Assembly: GCA_910587245.1 (NCBI GenBank)
Contig: CAJULX010000004.1
Span: 28,299 to 92,298, forward strand
Reading direction: 5' to 3'
DNA from: Candidatus Gastranaerophilales bacterium
GTDB taxonomy: Bacteria; Cyanobacteriota; Vampirovibrionia; Gastranaerophilales; Gastranaerophilaceae
DNA: 64,000 bases
Shown here: positions 32,634 through 41,392 of the stretch, one piece after another
How positions within the stretch are numbered: position 1 is the stretch's first letter
Layout of the letters: every line of letters starts with the position of its first letter
Program-made: the position numbers and the translations under genes
Notes under the pieces: generated by a model
Database searches by the model: none
What the model was told of the DNA's origin: nothing
What the model saw: only the letters and a program-made list of their open reading frames with translations

Positions 32634-33584
32634 ATGAAAGTCACCTTATCAAATTTAAATAAATTTGACGGATTTTCGTCCCTAAAGAGAGCTGAAAGCT
32701 CGGGTATTTCGCGCAAGCAAAACGAGCAGGCTCATTACAAAAAGAGTGCGCCTAATGTGATGCAGAGCACACATTTAATAAACGAGGATAAAAGTACGAA
32801 TATTAACATACGACCCGCTGAGAGTGTAAGCTTCAGCGGGTCTGTAAGTTCAAATGCGGTAAAAGCCGCCTCAAGCATTGTTCAATCTAATGAAAAACTC
32901 GGACTGACAGACAAACTTGCAAGAAGTAAAACTTTTCATAAAATGGCATATTTTTCGGATGACAACGAAGCAAAAGTAAAAGCTCTTTTAGCATTAGGGC
33001 TGGCAGGTATTTTAAAACCCATATGTGTTCTTGCAATGCCCGGTGCGGAAGAAGAAGATAAGCAGTTTACGGCAACCAAAAATGCGCTTTCCGCTTTCAT
33101 CGGCTATCTTTTATCCTGCGCTGTTTTAGACCCTATTTCATCAGGTGTAAACAAATTCCTTGATAACCCCGAAAAATACATTAAAGACGAAAAAAACTGG
33201 CTGCTAAAAACTTTTGAAGAAGATGCGAAAAAACCTTTCAGCATTTTAACCCCCGAACAAATAAAAGCAGGAAAAGCACAGGCTGTAAAAGATGGTGTTC
33301 CTTATTATTTTACGGATATGAAAGCCGGTATGAAAACGGTTTACAAAAACGGTCTTGGTATTGTTGTCGCTCCGCTTAAAGCAGCTCTTACAATTGCTCT
33401 TATGCCGTTAATTTTAAAATTAATATTCGGTGATTCCAAAGGAAAGAAAAAAGCGGAAAAACAAGAACAGCCAACTCCGCAGATGGACATTTTAAATAAT
33501 TCAGCTCTTACTAAAGTTAATATGAATTCAAACAATATGGATAAAGTATTTGATAACTTCACAAAAGGAGGAATGCAAAAATGA
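32634..33584 (+). CDS. Unknown membrane-associated protein with an FSG N-terminal motif
   Basis: A 316-residue protein that I do not recognise. Residues 1-66 are polar and Ser/Asn-rich, ending in VSFSG (F67-G69). Hydrophobic stretches follow near 120-140 (LLALGLAGILKPICVLAM), 152-170 (LSAFIGYLLSCAVLDPI) and 245-265 (LKAALTIALMPLILKLIFG), then a Lys/Gln-rich tail. It overlaps the next gene by 4 nt, and the two proteins have a similar layout: short polar start with an F-x-G motif, two hydrophobic regions, a DP-containing segment, then a C-terminal hydrophobic helix followed by Lys/Gln. They are probably distant paralogues. Function unknown. Confidence 0.65.
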   Translation: MKVTLSNLNKFDGFSSLKRAESSGISRKQNEQAHYKKSAPNVMQSTHLINEDKSTNINIRPAESVSFSGSVSSNAVKAASSIVQSNEKLGLTDKLARSKTFHKMAYFSDDNEAKVKALLALGLAGILKPICVLAMPGAEEEDKQFTATKNALSAFIGYLLSCAVLDPISSGVNKFLDNPEKYIKDEKNWLLKTFEEDAKKPFSILTPEQIKAGKAQAVKDGVPYYFTDMKAGMKTVYKNGLGIVVAPLKAALTIALMPLILKLIFGDSKGKKKAEKQEQPTPQMDILNNSALTKVNMNSNNMDKVFDNFTKGGMQK

Positions 33585-34498
33585 GAATAAACTCCTTAAT
33601 GAATAATCAAATTCAACATAGTCCCGCAAAACATAGCGGCAGACAAAACACCGCATTTACGGGTATTGAAAAAGCAGCGGGAAATATTGCAGACGGACTT
33701 GCAAAAAAACCCGAAAAAAAAGATGGATTTATTGTTAGATTTTTAAATAAACATGTACATCTTGATGAGCATATTGCGGATTGTATGGCAGGATTAAGCC
33801 AGACAAAAGCTTCTAAAAAGCTTGTAGATGTTACAAGACAGTTTAAATCAGCCCCTGCAAGATGGTGCGACCTTGAATCCGTTGCAGTTACCCTTTTCTA
33901 TATGTGGAACACCTGGAAATCAGAAAAAATTGATGAGGAAAGAAAAGTTCCTTCAATGATACAAAACGGAGCCGTTACAATAGCGTCATCCGCCGCTGCA
34001 GCTGTTGTCGACAGTGCATTTGACCCGATTATTGATAAAATCGGTCTTAAATATATGGAGCTTGAAAAAACAAACCCCGAACTCATAAAACAAATCGACG
34101 GAAGAAGCGCAAAAGATTTCTGCGGCGCTATCAAGAAATTAAAATCAAATACGGTATTTACGGCGGTTGTAAGGTTTATCATCCCTGTTTTAATGGTTCC
34201 CGTTGTAGGTAAAATTGTTGCAACATTAAACGAAAAGAAAAAAGAACAACAGGAAGAAAACAAAGAAGCGCAGACTGTAATACAAACTCCGCAAACTCAA
34301 CAAGCATCCGAAATTCAGCCTCAGCAGGTGCAAAATACCGTTCCTTCGCAAAATATAGAACATCATGATGATGACCACGATGATCATGACGACCATGATG
34401 ACGATGATGATGACGATAAAAAACCGGAAAATCCTGTTAATACAAATATGAATGATATAAGCGGTACAGAAAATAAATTTAAAACCTTATTCGCATAA
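33581..34498 (+). CDS. Unknown membrane-associated protein with FTG motif and His/Asp-rich tail
   Basis: A 305-residue protein, translationally coupled to the previous gene (4-nt overlap, ribosome site AGGAGG). Residues 21-28 read RQNTAFTG, then an Ala/Lys region. Hydrophobic stretches lie near 130-150 (GAVTIASSAAAAVVDSAFDP) and 190-212 (FTAVVRFIIPVLMVPVVG). The tail is Glu/Gln-rich, then near residues 262-280 has the run HHDDDHDDHDDHDDDDDDD (34361-34417), a likely divalent-metal binding low-complexity stretch. Metal buffering and secretion are possibilities that I cannot confirm. Confidence 0.65.
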   Translation: MRINSLMNNQIQHSPAKHSGRQNTAFTGIEKAAGNIADGLAKKPEKKDGFIVRFLNKHVHLDEHIADCMAGLSQTKASKKLVDVTRQFKSAPARWCDLESVAVTLFYMWNTWKSEKIDEERKVPSMIQNGAVTIASSAAAAVVDSAFDPIIDKIGLKYMELEKTNPELIKQIDGRSAKDFCGAIKKLKSNTVFTAVVRFIIPVLMVPVVGKIVATLNEKKKEQQEENKEAQTVIQTPQTQQASEIQPQQVQNTVPSQNIEHHDDDHDDHDDHDDDDDDDKKPENPVNTNMNDISGTENKFKTLFA

Positions 34499-34645
34499 AT
34501 AATTTTAAAAACATCGTAAAAAAGTTTAAAAAACGTTAAGTTTATGTTGCAAAACGCAATATTTAATCAAATTTTCCTACCACATTAAAAAGTTTTTATG
34601 TTTTAATAATTATAAATTGACTTTTTATACTGAGGAGAATTAAAA

Positions 34646-35713
34646 ATGATTGTCGTAATGGAACCGAAAGCAACCGAAGCGCAAATTGAAAAAGTTTCAG
34701 AATATTTAAAAACCCATGGTTTTAAAATCAATTTAAACAGAGGCGACGTTTTAACGGTAATTGCCGCAATCGGCGATAAAAGAATGATTTCAACCGCCAC
34801 CGTAAATTCTTTTGACGGCGTGCATGAAGTAAAACTTATTCAAGAACCCTATAAACTTTCAGGAAGAATGTCTCACCCCGAAGACACGGTTATAGAATTT
34901 GAAAACGGCGTTAAAATCGGCGGTCTTGAAAAACCTGTTTTAATGGTAGGTCCCTGCTCCGTTGAAAAAGAATTTGAAGGCTTATTGGAAGTGGCGGTTG
35001 CCGCAAAAGAAATGGGCTGCGAGTTCTTAAGAGGCGGCGCTTTTAAACCGAGAACTTCTCCGTATGATTTTCAGGGATTAGAGGAAAAAGGCCTTGAATA
35101 CCTTAAAGAAGCAAGCAAAAGAACGGGTCTTCTTGTTGTAACGGAAGTTATGGATACAATCGATATCCCACTTTTAAACAAATACGCCGATGTATTACAG
35201 GTAGGCGCAAGAAATATGCAGAATTTCAAACTTTTAAAAGCACTTGGCCGCACCAAAAAACCCGTTATGCTTAAAAGAGGCCCGAGCGCTAATATCAGAG
35301 AATTCCTTCTTGCCGCGGAACACATTATGTTCAACGGCAACCCGAATGTTATTCTTTGCGAAAGAGGAATAAGAACTTTTGATTCCGATTTCACAAGAAA
35401 CACTCTTGACCTTGCCGCAGTGCCTGTTTTAAGAAAATATTCACACCTTCCCGTTGTGGTTGACCCCTCTCATGGTACAGGAAAACGCTATTTAATAGAA
35501 CCTATGGGCAAAGCTGCTCTTGTTGCAGGCGCTCACGGGCTTATGTATGAAGTTCACCATGACCCTGACCATGCAAGCTCAGACGGTGCTCAAAGCTTAA
35601 GTATTCCGCAATTTAAAGAAATTACAAGAAATATCAATAAGCTTATAGGAAGAATAGATTACGATAACAGAACACACCTTGCAAAACAGGCAAAAGCCGA
35701 AGCAAAACAATAA
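34646..35713 (+). CDS. aroF: 3-deoxy-7-phosphoheptulonate (DAHP) synthase, type I-beta
   Basis: This enzyme joins phosphoenolpyruvate and erythrose 4-phosphate to begin aromatic amino-acid synthesis. The 355-residue protein has an N-terminal ferredoxin-like regulatory domain (about 1-70, beginning MIVVMEPKATEAQIEKV) fused to the catalytic barrel with LMVGPCSVEKE, FLRGGAFKPRTSPYDFQGL and VDPSHGTGKR, as in Thermotoga-type enzymes, whose extra domain gives feedback control by phenylalanine or tyrosine. The ribosome site GAGGAG is strong. The gene is 15 kb from aroCKB, and glyQ follows after 12 nt. Confidence 0.95.
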   Translation: MIVVMEPKATEAQIEKVSEYLKTHGFKINLNRGDVLTVIAAIGDKRMISTATVNSFDGVHEVKLIQEPYKLSGRMSHPEDTVIEFENGVKIGGLEKPVLMVGPCSVEKEFEGLLEVAVAAKEMGCEFLRGGAFKPRTSPYDFQGLEEKGLEYLKEASKRTGLLVVTEVMDTIDIPLLNKYADVLQVGARNMQNFKLLKALGRTKKPVMLKRGPSANIREFLLAAEHIMFNGNPNVILCERGIRTFDSDFTRNTLDLAAVPVLRKYSHLPVVVDPSHGTGKRYLIEPMGKAALVAGAHGLMYEVHHDPDHASSDGAQSLSIPQFKEITRNINKLIGRIDYDNRTHLAKQAKAEAKQ

Positions 35714-35725
35714 AAGGAAATTAAA

Positions 35726-36604
35726 ATGGCTCTTATATTTCAGGAATTAATATTAAATCTTTCAAAATACTGGTCTGATTACGGCTGCATAATTCAACAG
35801 CCTTATGATATCGAAAAAGGCGCTTCAACCATGAACCCTGCTACATTTTTAAGAGCATTGGGGCCTGAGCCTTTTAATACCGCAATGGTTGAACCCTGCA
35901 GAAGACCGACCGATGCAAGATACGGTGAAAACCCGAACAGACTCGGACACTATTTTCAATATCAGGTAATTTTAAAACCTTCCCCCGATGACGCTCAAGG
36001 TATTTATTTAAAATCTTTAGAAGCTATGGGAATTGATTTATCAAAACATGATGTAAGATTTGTGGAAGATAACTGGGAATCACCTACCCTTGGTGCCGCA
36101 GGCGTAGGCTGGGAAGTTTGGCTTGACGGTATGGAAATAACTCAGTTTACATATTTCCAGCAGGTTGGCGGATTAGAAGTAAAACCGGTTGCGCTTGAAA
36201 TCACATATGGTTTAGAGCGTATTGCAATGTATCTTCAAAACGTTGATTCCGTTTATGATGTTATGTGGAATAATAACCTGAAATACGGCGATATATACCT
36301 TCAAAACGAAATTGAACAATCAAAGTATAATTTTGAATATTCAAACCCCGAAAGACTTTTTACTTTGTTTGATTTGGCGGAATCCGAATGTTATTCCTGT
36401 TTAGACGCTAAAATTGTGCTTCCCGCATACGATTGGGTATTAAAATGTTCTCACACCTTCAATTTGCTGGATGCAAGAGGCGTTATAAGCAAAGATGAAC
36501 GTATAAATTACATCAACAGAGTAAGAAGAATGGCTGCAGCCGTTGCGAAATTATACGTGGAACAAAGAGAAGAAATGGGCTTCCCGCTCCTTAAAAAATC
36601 TTAG
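35726..36604 (+). CDS. glyQ: Glycyl-tRNA synthetase alpha subunit
   Basis: The 292-residue alpha subunit of the bacterial alpha2beta2 glycyl-tRNA synthetase, with FQELILNLSKYWSDYGCII, EPCRRPTDARYGENPNRLG and YFQYQVILKPSPDD. The beta subunit glyS usually follows directly but here permease genes follow, so glyS must lie elsewhere. The gene begins 12 nt after the DAHP synthase stop. Confidence 0.95.
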   Translation: MALIFQELILNLSKYWSDYGCIIQQPYDIEKGASTMNPATFLRALGPEPFNTAMVEPCRRPTDARYGENPNRLGHYFQYQVILKPSPDDAQGIYLKSLEAMGIDLSKHDVRFVEDNWESPTLGAAGVGWEVWLDGMEITQFTYFQQVGGLEVKPVALEITYGLERIAMYLQNVDSVYDVMWNNNLKYGDIYLQNEIEQSKYNFEYSNPERLFTLFDLAESECYSCLDAKIVLPAYDWVLKCSHTFNLLDARGVISKDERINYINRVRRMAAAVAKLYVEQREEMGFPLLKKS

Positions 36605-36646
36605 CGGGGGTTCTTAAAAGCGGCTTTACCGCACCAAGGAAAATTA

Positions 36647-38218
36647 ATGAGAGATGATTTAAATAAAATCGCCGAAGATTTAAAAATCGACAATAAAGAA
36701 ATGAACGGGCTTTTAGGCATCACAAAAAACATGTTTAAAGTAAAAAACCCCGATGCCATGATTGATGAATCAAAAAAAGGCGGGCTTAAAAAAACTCTCA
36801 GTGCTTTTGACCTTATAATGCTTGGAATAGGCGTAATGATAGGCTCCGGCATTTTTACGGCGCTCGGTATAGCAGCCGTCGGCTCAAACGGAACCCTTGG
36901 CGCAGGCCCTGCCGTTATTGTTTCAATGGTTCTTGCTTCTTTTGCCTGTATATTTTCAGCTCTTTGTTATGCTGAATTTGCAACAATGATACCTGTTGCA
37001 GGCTCTGCCTATATTTATACATATGCCACAATGGGTGAATTTCTGGCATGGATTGTGGGCTGGTCTTTGATTATGGAGTTTTTAATAGGCTACATTGCAG
37101 TGCTTTCTGCCTGGTGCGGATATTTAATGGAATTTATTAAAGGTTTTTCAAAATATCTGCCCGAATGGCTCTATAATCCGCCAATCTGGCTTATTCAAGA
37201 TTATACAACCGCAGTGCATAATCTTTCAAAACAAGGCTTGAACCCTGATTTAATCATCCCGCATTTAGGCAATATCCCTGTATGCTTCAGCCTCCCCGGC
37301 GTGTTATTCACAATAATCGTTGCTTCAATTTTAATAAAAGGAATTAAAGAAAGTGCTGCAATGACAGGTATTCTTGTTTTTATAAAACTTGGCGTTATAG
37401 CACTTTTTGTAATAACGGGTGCATTTTATGTAAAGCCCGAACACTGGACACCCTTTGCACCAAACGGCATAAACGGAATTTTTGTGGGTGCGTTTTTAAT
37501 ATTCTTTGCATACCTTGGTTTTGACGCTATATCAACTGCCGCGGAAGAAACCAAAAATCCGCAGAAAAACCTTCCCATAGGAATTATCGGCTCTCTTGCT
37601 ATCTGCACGATAGTTTATATTTTAACCGCCCTTGTATTAATCGGCATAAACCCCATAAACGAAATTAATCTGCAGGCACCTTTGGCGCACGCGATAAGTT
37701 CTGTAGGTCAAAACTGGATAGCAGGATTAATTTCAATCGGCGCACTTGCGGGGCTTACCTCTGTTTTAATGGTGATGATGCTTGCAGGCACGAGAATTTT
37801 ATACGCAATGAGCAGGGACGGCTTCTTGCCTAAAATTTTGCAGACCCTTCATCCGAAATTTAAAACCCCCTGGGTTGTAACCATACTTGCCGCAATAATA
37901 TGTATCACGGGTTCAACATTTTTAAACATATCAACCGCTGCAGAACTCTGCAACTTCGGAACATTTGCATCATTTATTATCGTATGTGTTGCGGTTTTAA
38001 TTTTAAGAAAAACAGACCCCAAAAGACCCCGCCCGTTCAGAGTGCCGTTTTCACCGTGGTTTCCTATGATGGGTATAATTTGCTGCGGCGGGCTTATGCT
38101 TTATTCAATGCGCTTTTTAACAACCTCTAAAATCCTTTTCCCGATATGGATTGCACTCGGCATAATATTTTATTTTATATACGGATATAACCAGCAAAGA
38201 AAGATTGAAAAAGAATAG
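36647..38218 (+). CDS. APC-family amino-acid permease, tandem copy 1
   Basis: A 523-residue permease of the amino acid/polyamine/organocation superfamily, cationic-amino-acid-transporter type, with about 12 transmembrane helices. Signatures are LSAFDLIMLGIGVMIGSGIF in helix 1 and FFAYLGFDAISTAAEETKNP in helix 8. A conserved loop with NPPIWLIQDYTTAVHNLSKQ lies between helices. The cytoplasmic N-terminus is 55 residues longer than in the next copy. The ribosome site AAGGAA precedes the ATG. Copy 2 begins within the stop codon. The substrate cannot be told. Confidence 0.88.
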   Translation: MRDDLNKIAEDLKIDNKEMNGLLGITKNMFKVKNPDAMIDESKKGGLKKTLSAFDLIMLGIGVMIGSGIFTALGIAAVGSNGTLGAGPAVIVSMVLASFACIFSALCYAEFATMIPVAGSAYIYTYATMGEFLAWIVGWSLIMEFLIGYIAVLSAWCGYLMEFIKGFSKYLPEWLYNPPIWLIQDYTTAVHNLSKQGLNPDLIIPHLGNIPVCFSLPGVLFTIIVASILIKGIKESAAMTGILVFIKLGVIALFVITGAFYVKPEHWTPFAPNGINGIFVGAFLIFFAYLGFDAISTAAEETKNPQKNLPIGIIGSLAICTIVYILTALVLIGINPINEINLQAPLAHAISSVGQNWIAGLISIGALAGLTSVLMVMMLAGTRILYAMSRDGFLPKILQTLHPKFKTPWVVTILAAIICITGSTFLNISTAAELCNFGTFASFIIVCVAVLILRKTDPKRPRPFRVPFSPWFPMMGIICCGGLMLYSMRFLTTSKILFPIWIALGIIFYFIYGYNQQRKIEKE

Positions 38219-39762
38219 TGGAAAACAATACAAAAAACGGTTTCAACGGTTTTATAACAAACCTTTTAAAGAAAAAAACACCCGATGAAATAATGGAAAA
38301 TGCAAACAGGGTAAATTTAAAAAGAACTCTGAATGCATTCGACCTTATAATGCTTGGAATAGGTGCCGTTATAGGTTCAGGCATATTTACAATCGTGGGT
38401 GTTGCAATGGTAGGCGAACAAACGGGATACGGCGCAGGCCCCGCCGTTATAGTTTCAATGATAATTGCAATGTTTGCCTCATTATTTTCAATCCTTTGCT
38501 ATTCCGAATTTACATCGATGGTACCTGTTGCGGGAACCACTTATACCTATACATACGTCACAATGGGCGAATTTATGGCATGGGTTGTAGGCTGGATTTT
38601 AATGCTTGAATACGCCATAGGAAACGTTACGATGGCAAGTTCCTGGACGGGATATTTTATGGAGCTTTTAAGGGGCTTTTCAAGATACTTGCCGGAATGG
38701 CTCTATAATCCGCCTGTATGGCTTATAAACGATTACAAAACGGCACTTTCCGTATATTCTGATATGGGGCTTGACCCTGCGGTTGAAATCCCGAAAATTT
38801 TCGGTATAATACCCTTCTGTATCAATCTTCCTGCGGTTTTATTGCTGTTTATCATAACGGTAATTCTTGTTCAGGGAATAAAAGAAAGCACAAAAGCGGC
38901 GACAATCCTTGTATTTATAAAGCTTGCCGTTATATTCCTGTTTATTTTTACAGGGATTTTCTACGTTGCCCCTGAAAACTGGGTTCCCTTTGCCCCCGGC
39001 GGAATGAAAGGCATTTTATCGGGTGCATTTTTAATATTCTTTGCATACGTTGGTGTAGATGCCGTATCAAGCGCTGCGGAAGAAACCAAAAACCCGCAGA
39101 AAAACCTTCCTATCGGGCTTTTAGGAACGCTTATCGCCTGCACAATTATCTATATTGCAACAGCACTGGTGCTTTCAGGCATGGTTGCTACCGAAAATAT
39201 TAACACTCTTGCCCCGATTGCAGCTGCAATGAATTCAATAGGTTTAAAAAAGGTGGGCGGAATAATCGCGGCAGGCGCACTTGCGGGTATAACATCCGTT
39301 ATTCTTGTTTTTCAGCTGGGTACGGCAAGAATTTTATACGCCATGGGGCGCGACGGTTTCTTCCCGCAATCCTTCCAAAAAGTTCATAAAAAACACGGCA
39401 CACCGCATGTTGTAACGTGGATTTCGGGTATTATTGTAATAATAGGCGCTCTTTTTATGGATTTAAACATATCGGCAGAACTTTGCAATTTCGGCACCTT
39501 TACAAACTTTATGGTAATCTGCATTGCGGTTTTAATCTTAAGAAAAACAGACCCGAACAGAGAAAGACCCTTCAAAGTGCCGTTTGTGCCTTTATTTCCG
39601 ATTTTAGGAATACTCCTTTGCGGCGGAATTATGATTCATGGCTTTATAACGCTTGGAATCTCGGCTATATTGTTCCCGTTATGGATAATTTTGGGCATGA
39701 TAATCTACTTTGCATACGGATATAAAAAACAAAGAAAGAATGAAATAAAAAGTGAACAATAG
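38218..39762 (+). CDS. APC-family amino-acid permease, tandem copy 2
   Basis: A 514-residue paralogue of the neighbouring permeases, with LNAFDLIMLGIGAVIGSGIF, SDMGLDPAVEIPKIFG and FFAYVGVDAVSSAAEETKNP. The start codon is GTG and shares one base with the stop of copy 1, and the stop overlaps the GTG start of copy 3 by 11 nt, so the three genes are translationally coupled. It is closer to copy 3 than to copy 1. Confidence 0.88.
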   Translation: MENNTKNGFNGFITNLLKKKTPDEIMENANRVNLKRTLNAFDLIMLGIGAVIGSGIFTIVGVAMVGEQTGYGAGPAVIVSMIIAMFASLFSILCYSEFTSMVPVAGTTYTYTYVTMGEFMAWVVGWILMLEYAIGNVTMASSWTGYFMELLRGFSRYLPEWLYNPPVWLINDYKTALSVYSDMGLDPAVEIPKIFGIIPFCINLPAVLLLFIITVILVQGIKESTKAATILVFIKLAVIFLFIFTGIFYVAPENWVPFAPGGMKGILSGAFLIFFAYVGVDAVSSAAEETKNPQKNLPIGLLGTLIACTIIYIATALVLSGMVATENINTLAPIAAAMNSIGLKKVGGIIAAGALAGITSVILVFQLGTARILYAMGRDGFFPQSFQKVHKKHGTPHVVTWISGIIVIIGALFMDLNISAELCNFGTFTNFMVICIAVLILRKTDPNRERPFKVPFVPLFPILGILLCGGIMIHGFITLGISAILFPLWIILGMIIYFAYGYKKQRKNEIKSEQ

Positions 39763-41302
39763 TATAAAAACAGGGTTTTTTGATACTTTAAAAACCTTTG
39801 GTTCAAACCTGTTAAAAAAGAAAACCCCTGATGAAATAATCGAAACGGCAAAAAATTCGGAACTTAAAAAAACTTTAAATGCATTTGACCTCATAATGCT
39901 TGGAATAGGCGCCGTTATAGGAACGGGTATATTTACAATAATAGGAATTGCAATGGTTGGCGAACAGGGCACCCCGGGTGCAGGGCCTGCCGTTATTATT
40001 TCAATGATAATTGCAATGTTTGCATGCCTGTTTTCCGCTCTTTGTTACTCGGAATTTGCTTCAATGATTCCTGCCGCAGGCTCCGCTTATACCTATACTT
40101 ATGTTACAATGGGCGAATTTATGGCTTGGATTATAGGCTGGATTTTAATGCTTGAGTACGCCATAAGTAATATCACCGTTGCCTGTTCATGGACAGGATA
40201 TTTTATGGAATTATTAAAAGGTTTTTCGCATATTCTGCCCGCATGGCTTGTAAATCCTCCCGTTTGGATAATTAACGATTACAGAACGGCGGTTTCTGTT
40301 TATACCGATATGGGGCTTGACCCTGCAGTTGAAATCCCGAAAATTTTCGGCGTGATACCTTTTTGTATTAACCTTCCTGCAATTTTGCTTGTATTAATTA
40401 TCACGTTTCTTTTAATTCAAGGAATTAAAGAAAGCACAAAAGCCGCTACAATTCTTGTTTTTGTAAAACTTTTCGTAATATTATTATTCATTTTTGCAGG
40501 CGCGTTTTATGTTGCCCCTGAAAACTGGGTGCCTTTCTCTCCTAACGGAATTAAAGGTGTTTTATCGGGCGCGTTTTTAATATTTTTTGCATACGTTGGC
40601 GTAGATGCCGTATCCAGTGCCGCAGAAGAAACCAAAAACCCGCAAAGGAGTCTTCCTATCGGAATTATAGGCACGCTTGTCGCCTGCACAATAGTGTATA
40701 CGGGAACAGCCCTTGTATTATCAGGCATGGTTCCTCTTGATGAAATCAATGTACTTGCACCGATAACTGCCGCAATGAATTCTGTCGGGCTTTATAAAAT
40801 AGGCGGATTTATCGCAGTGGGTGCACTTGCGGGGCTTACCTCCGTACTTTTAGTATACCAGCTCGGCACAACAAGAATTCTTTATGCCATGGCAAGAGAT
40901 AATTTCTTCCCGAAATCCTTCCAAAAAATTCACAAAAAACATGGCACTCCGCATGTTGTAACATGGGCTGCGGGTATTATTGTAATAATCGGCGCACTTT
41001 TTATGGATTTAAAAATTTCAGCCGAACTTTGTGATTTTGGAACTTTTGCAAACTTTATGATAATCTGTATTGCGGTTTTAATCTTAAGAAAAACAGACCC
41101 TGATAGACCCCGTCCCTTTAAGGTGCCTTTTGTACCCTTATTTCCTGTATTAGGAATACTCCTTTGCGGCGGGCTTATGGTTCACGGTTTTATGACACTT
41201 GGAATTTCTGCCATATTGTTCCCTGTATGGATAATCTTGGGTGCTTTAATTTATTTTGCCTACGGGTACAGAAACCACAGAAAAGTTGAAAGTGAAAAAT
41301 AA
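39752..41302 (+). CDS. APC-family amino-acid permease, tandem copy 3
   Basis: A 516-residue paralogue starting with GTG. It has LNAFDLIMLGIGAVIGTGIF, an ATP-free APC fold with about 12 helices, and the family signature FFAYVGVDAVSSAAEETKNP. Helix 6-8 sequences are nearly identical to copy 2 and indicate recent duplication. The operon ends at the bidirectional terminator at 41308. Confidence 0.88.
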   Translation: MNNSIKTGFFDTLKTFGSNLLKKKTPDEIIETAKNSELKKTLNAFDLIMLGIGAVIGTGIFTIIGIAMVGEQGTPGAGPAVIISMIIAMFACLFSALCYSEFASMIPAAGSAYTYTYVTMGEFMAWIIGWILMLEYAISNITVACSWTGYFMELLKGFSHILPAWLVNPPVWIINDYRTAVSVYTDMGLDPAVEIPKIFGVIPFCINLPAILLVLIITFLLIQGIKESTKAATILVFVKLFVILLFIFAGAFYVAPENWVPFSPNGIKGVLSGAFLIFFAYVGVDAVSSAAEETKNPQRSLPIGIIGTLVACTIVYTGTALVLSGMVPLDEINVLAPITAAMNSVGLYKIGGFIAVGALAGLTSVLLVYQLGTTRILYAMARDNFFPKSFQKIHKKHGTPHVVTWAAGIIVIIGALFMDLKISAELCDFGTFANFMIICIAVLILRKTDPDRPRPFKVPFVPLFPVLGILLCGGLMVHGFMTLGISAILFPVWIILGALIYFAYGYRNHRKVESEK

Positions 41303-41307
41303 TAAGC

Positions 41308-41346
41308 AAAAAATACCGCCCTCAATAATTCAAGGCGGTATTTTTT
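41308..41346. terminator. Bidirectional terminator after permease operon
   Basis: AAAAAATACCGCC (41308-41320) pairs with GGCGGTATTTTTT (41334-41346), a 13-bp perfect stem with a 13-nt loop and T runs on both strands. It serves the permease operon and the convergent HD-GYP gene. Confidence 0.92.
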
Positions 41347-41392
41347 CATACTCTCAACTCTTAATTTATATCGGGGAAATCAACCCCTGTTT

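Noticed and set aside
34361..34417. A microsatellite or repeat array
   Set aside because: The GAT/CAT/GAC codons vary and keep one reading frame encoding His/Asp, so this is a coding low-complexity tract.
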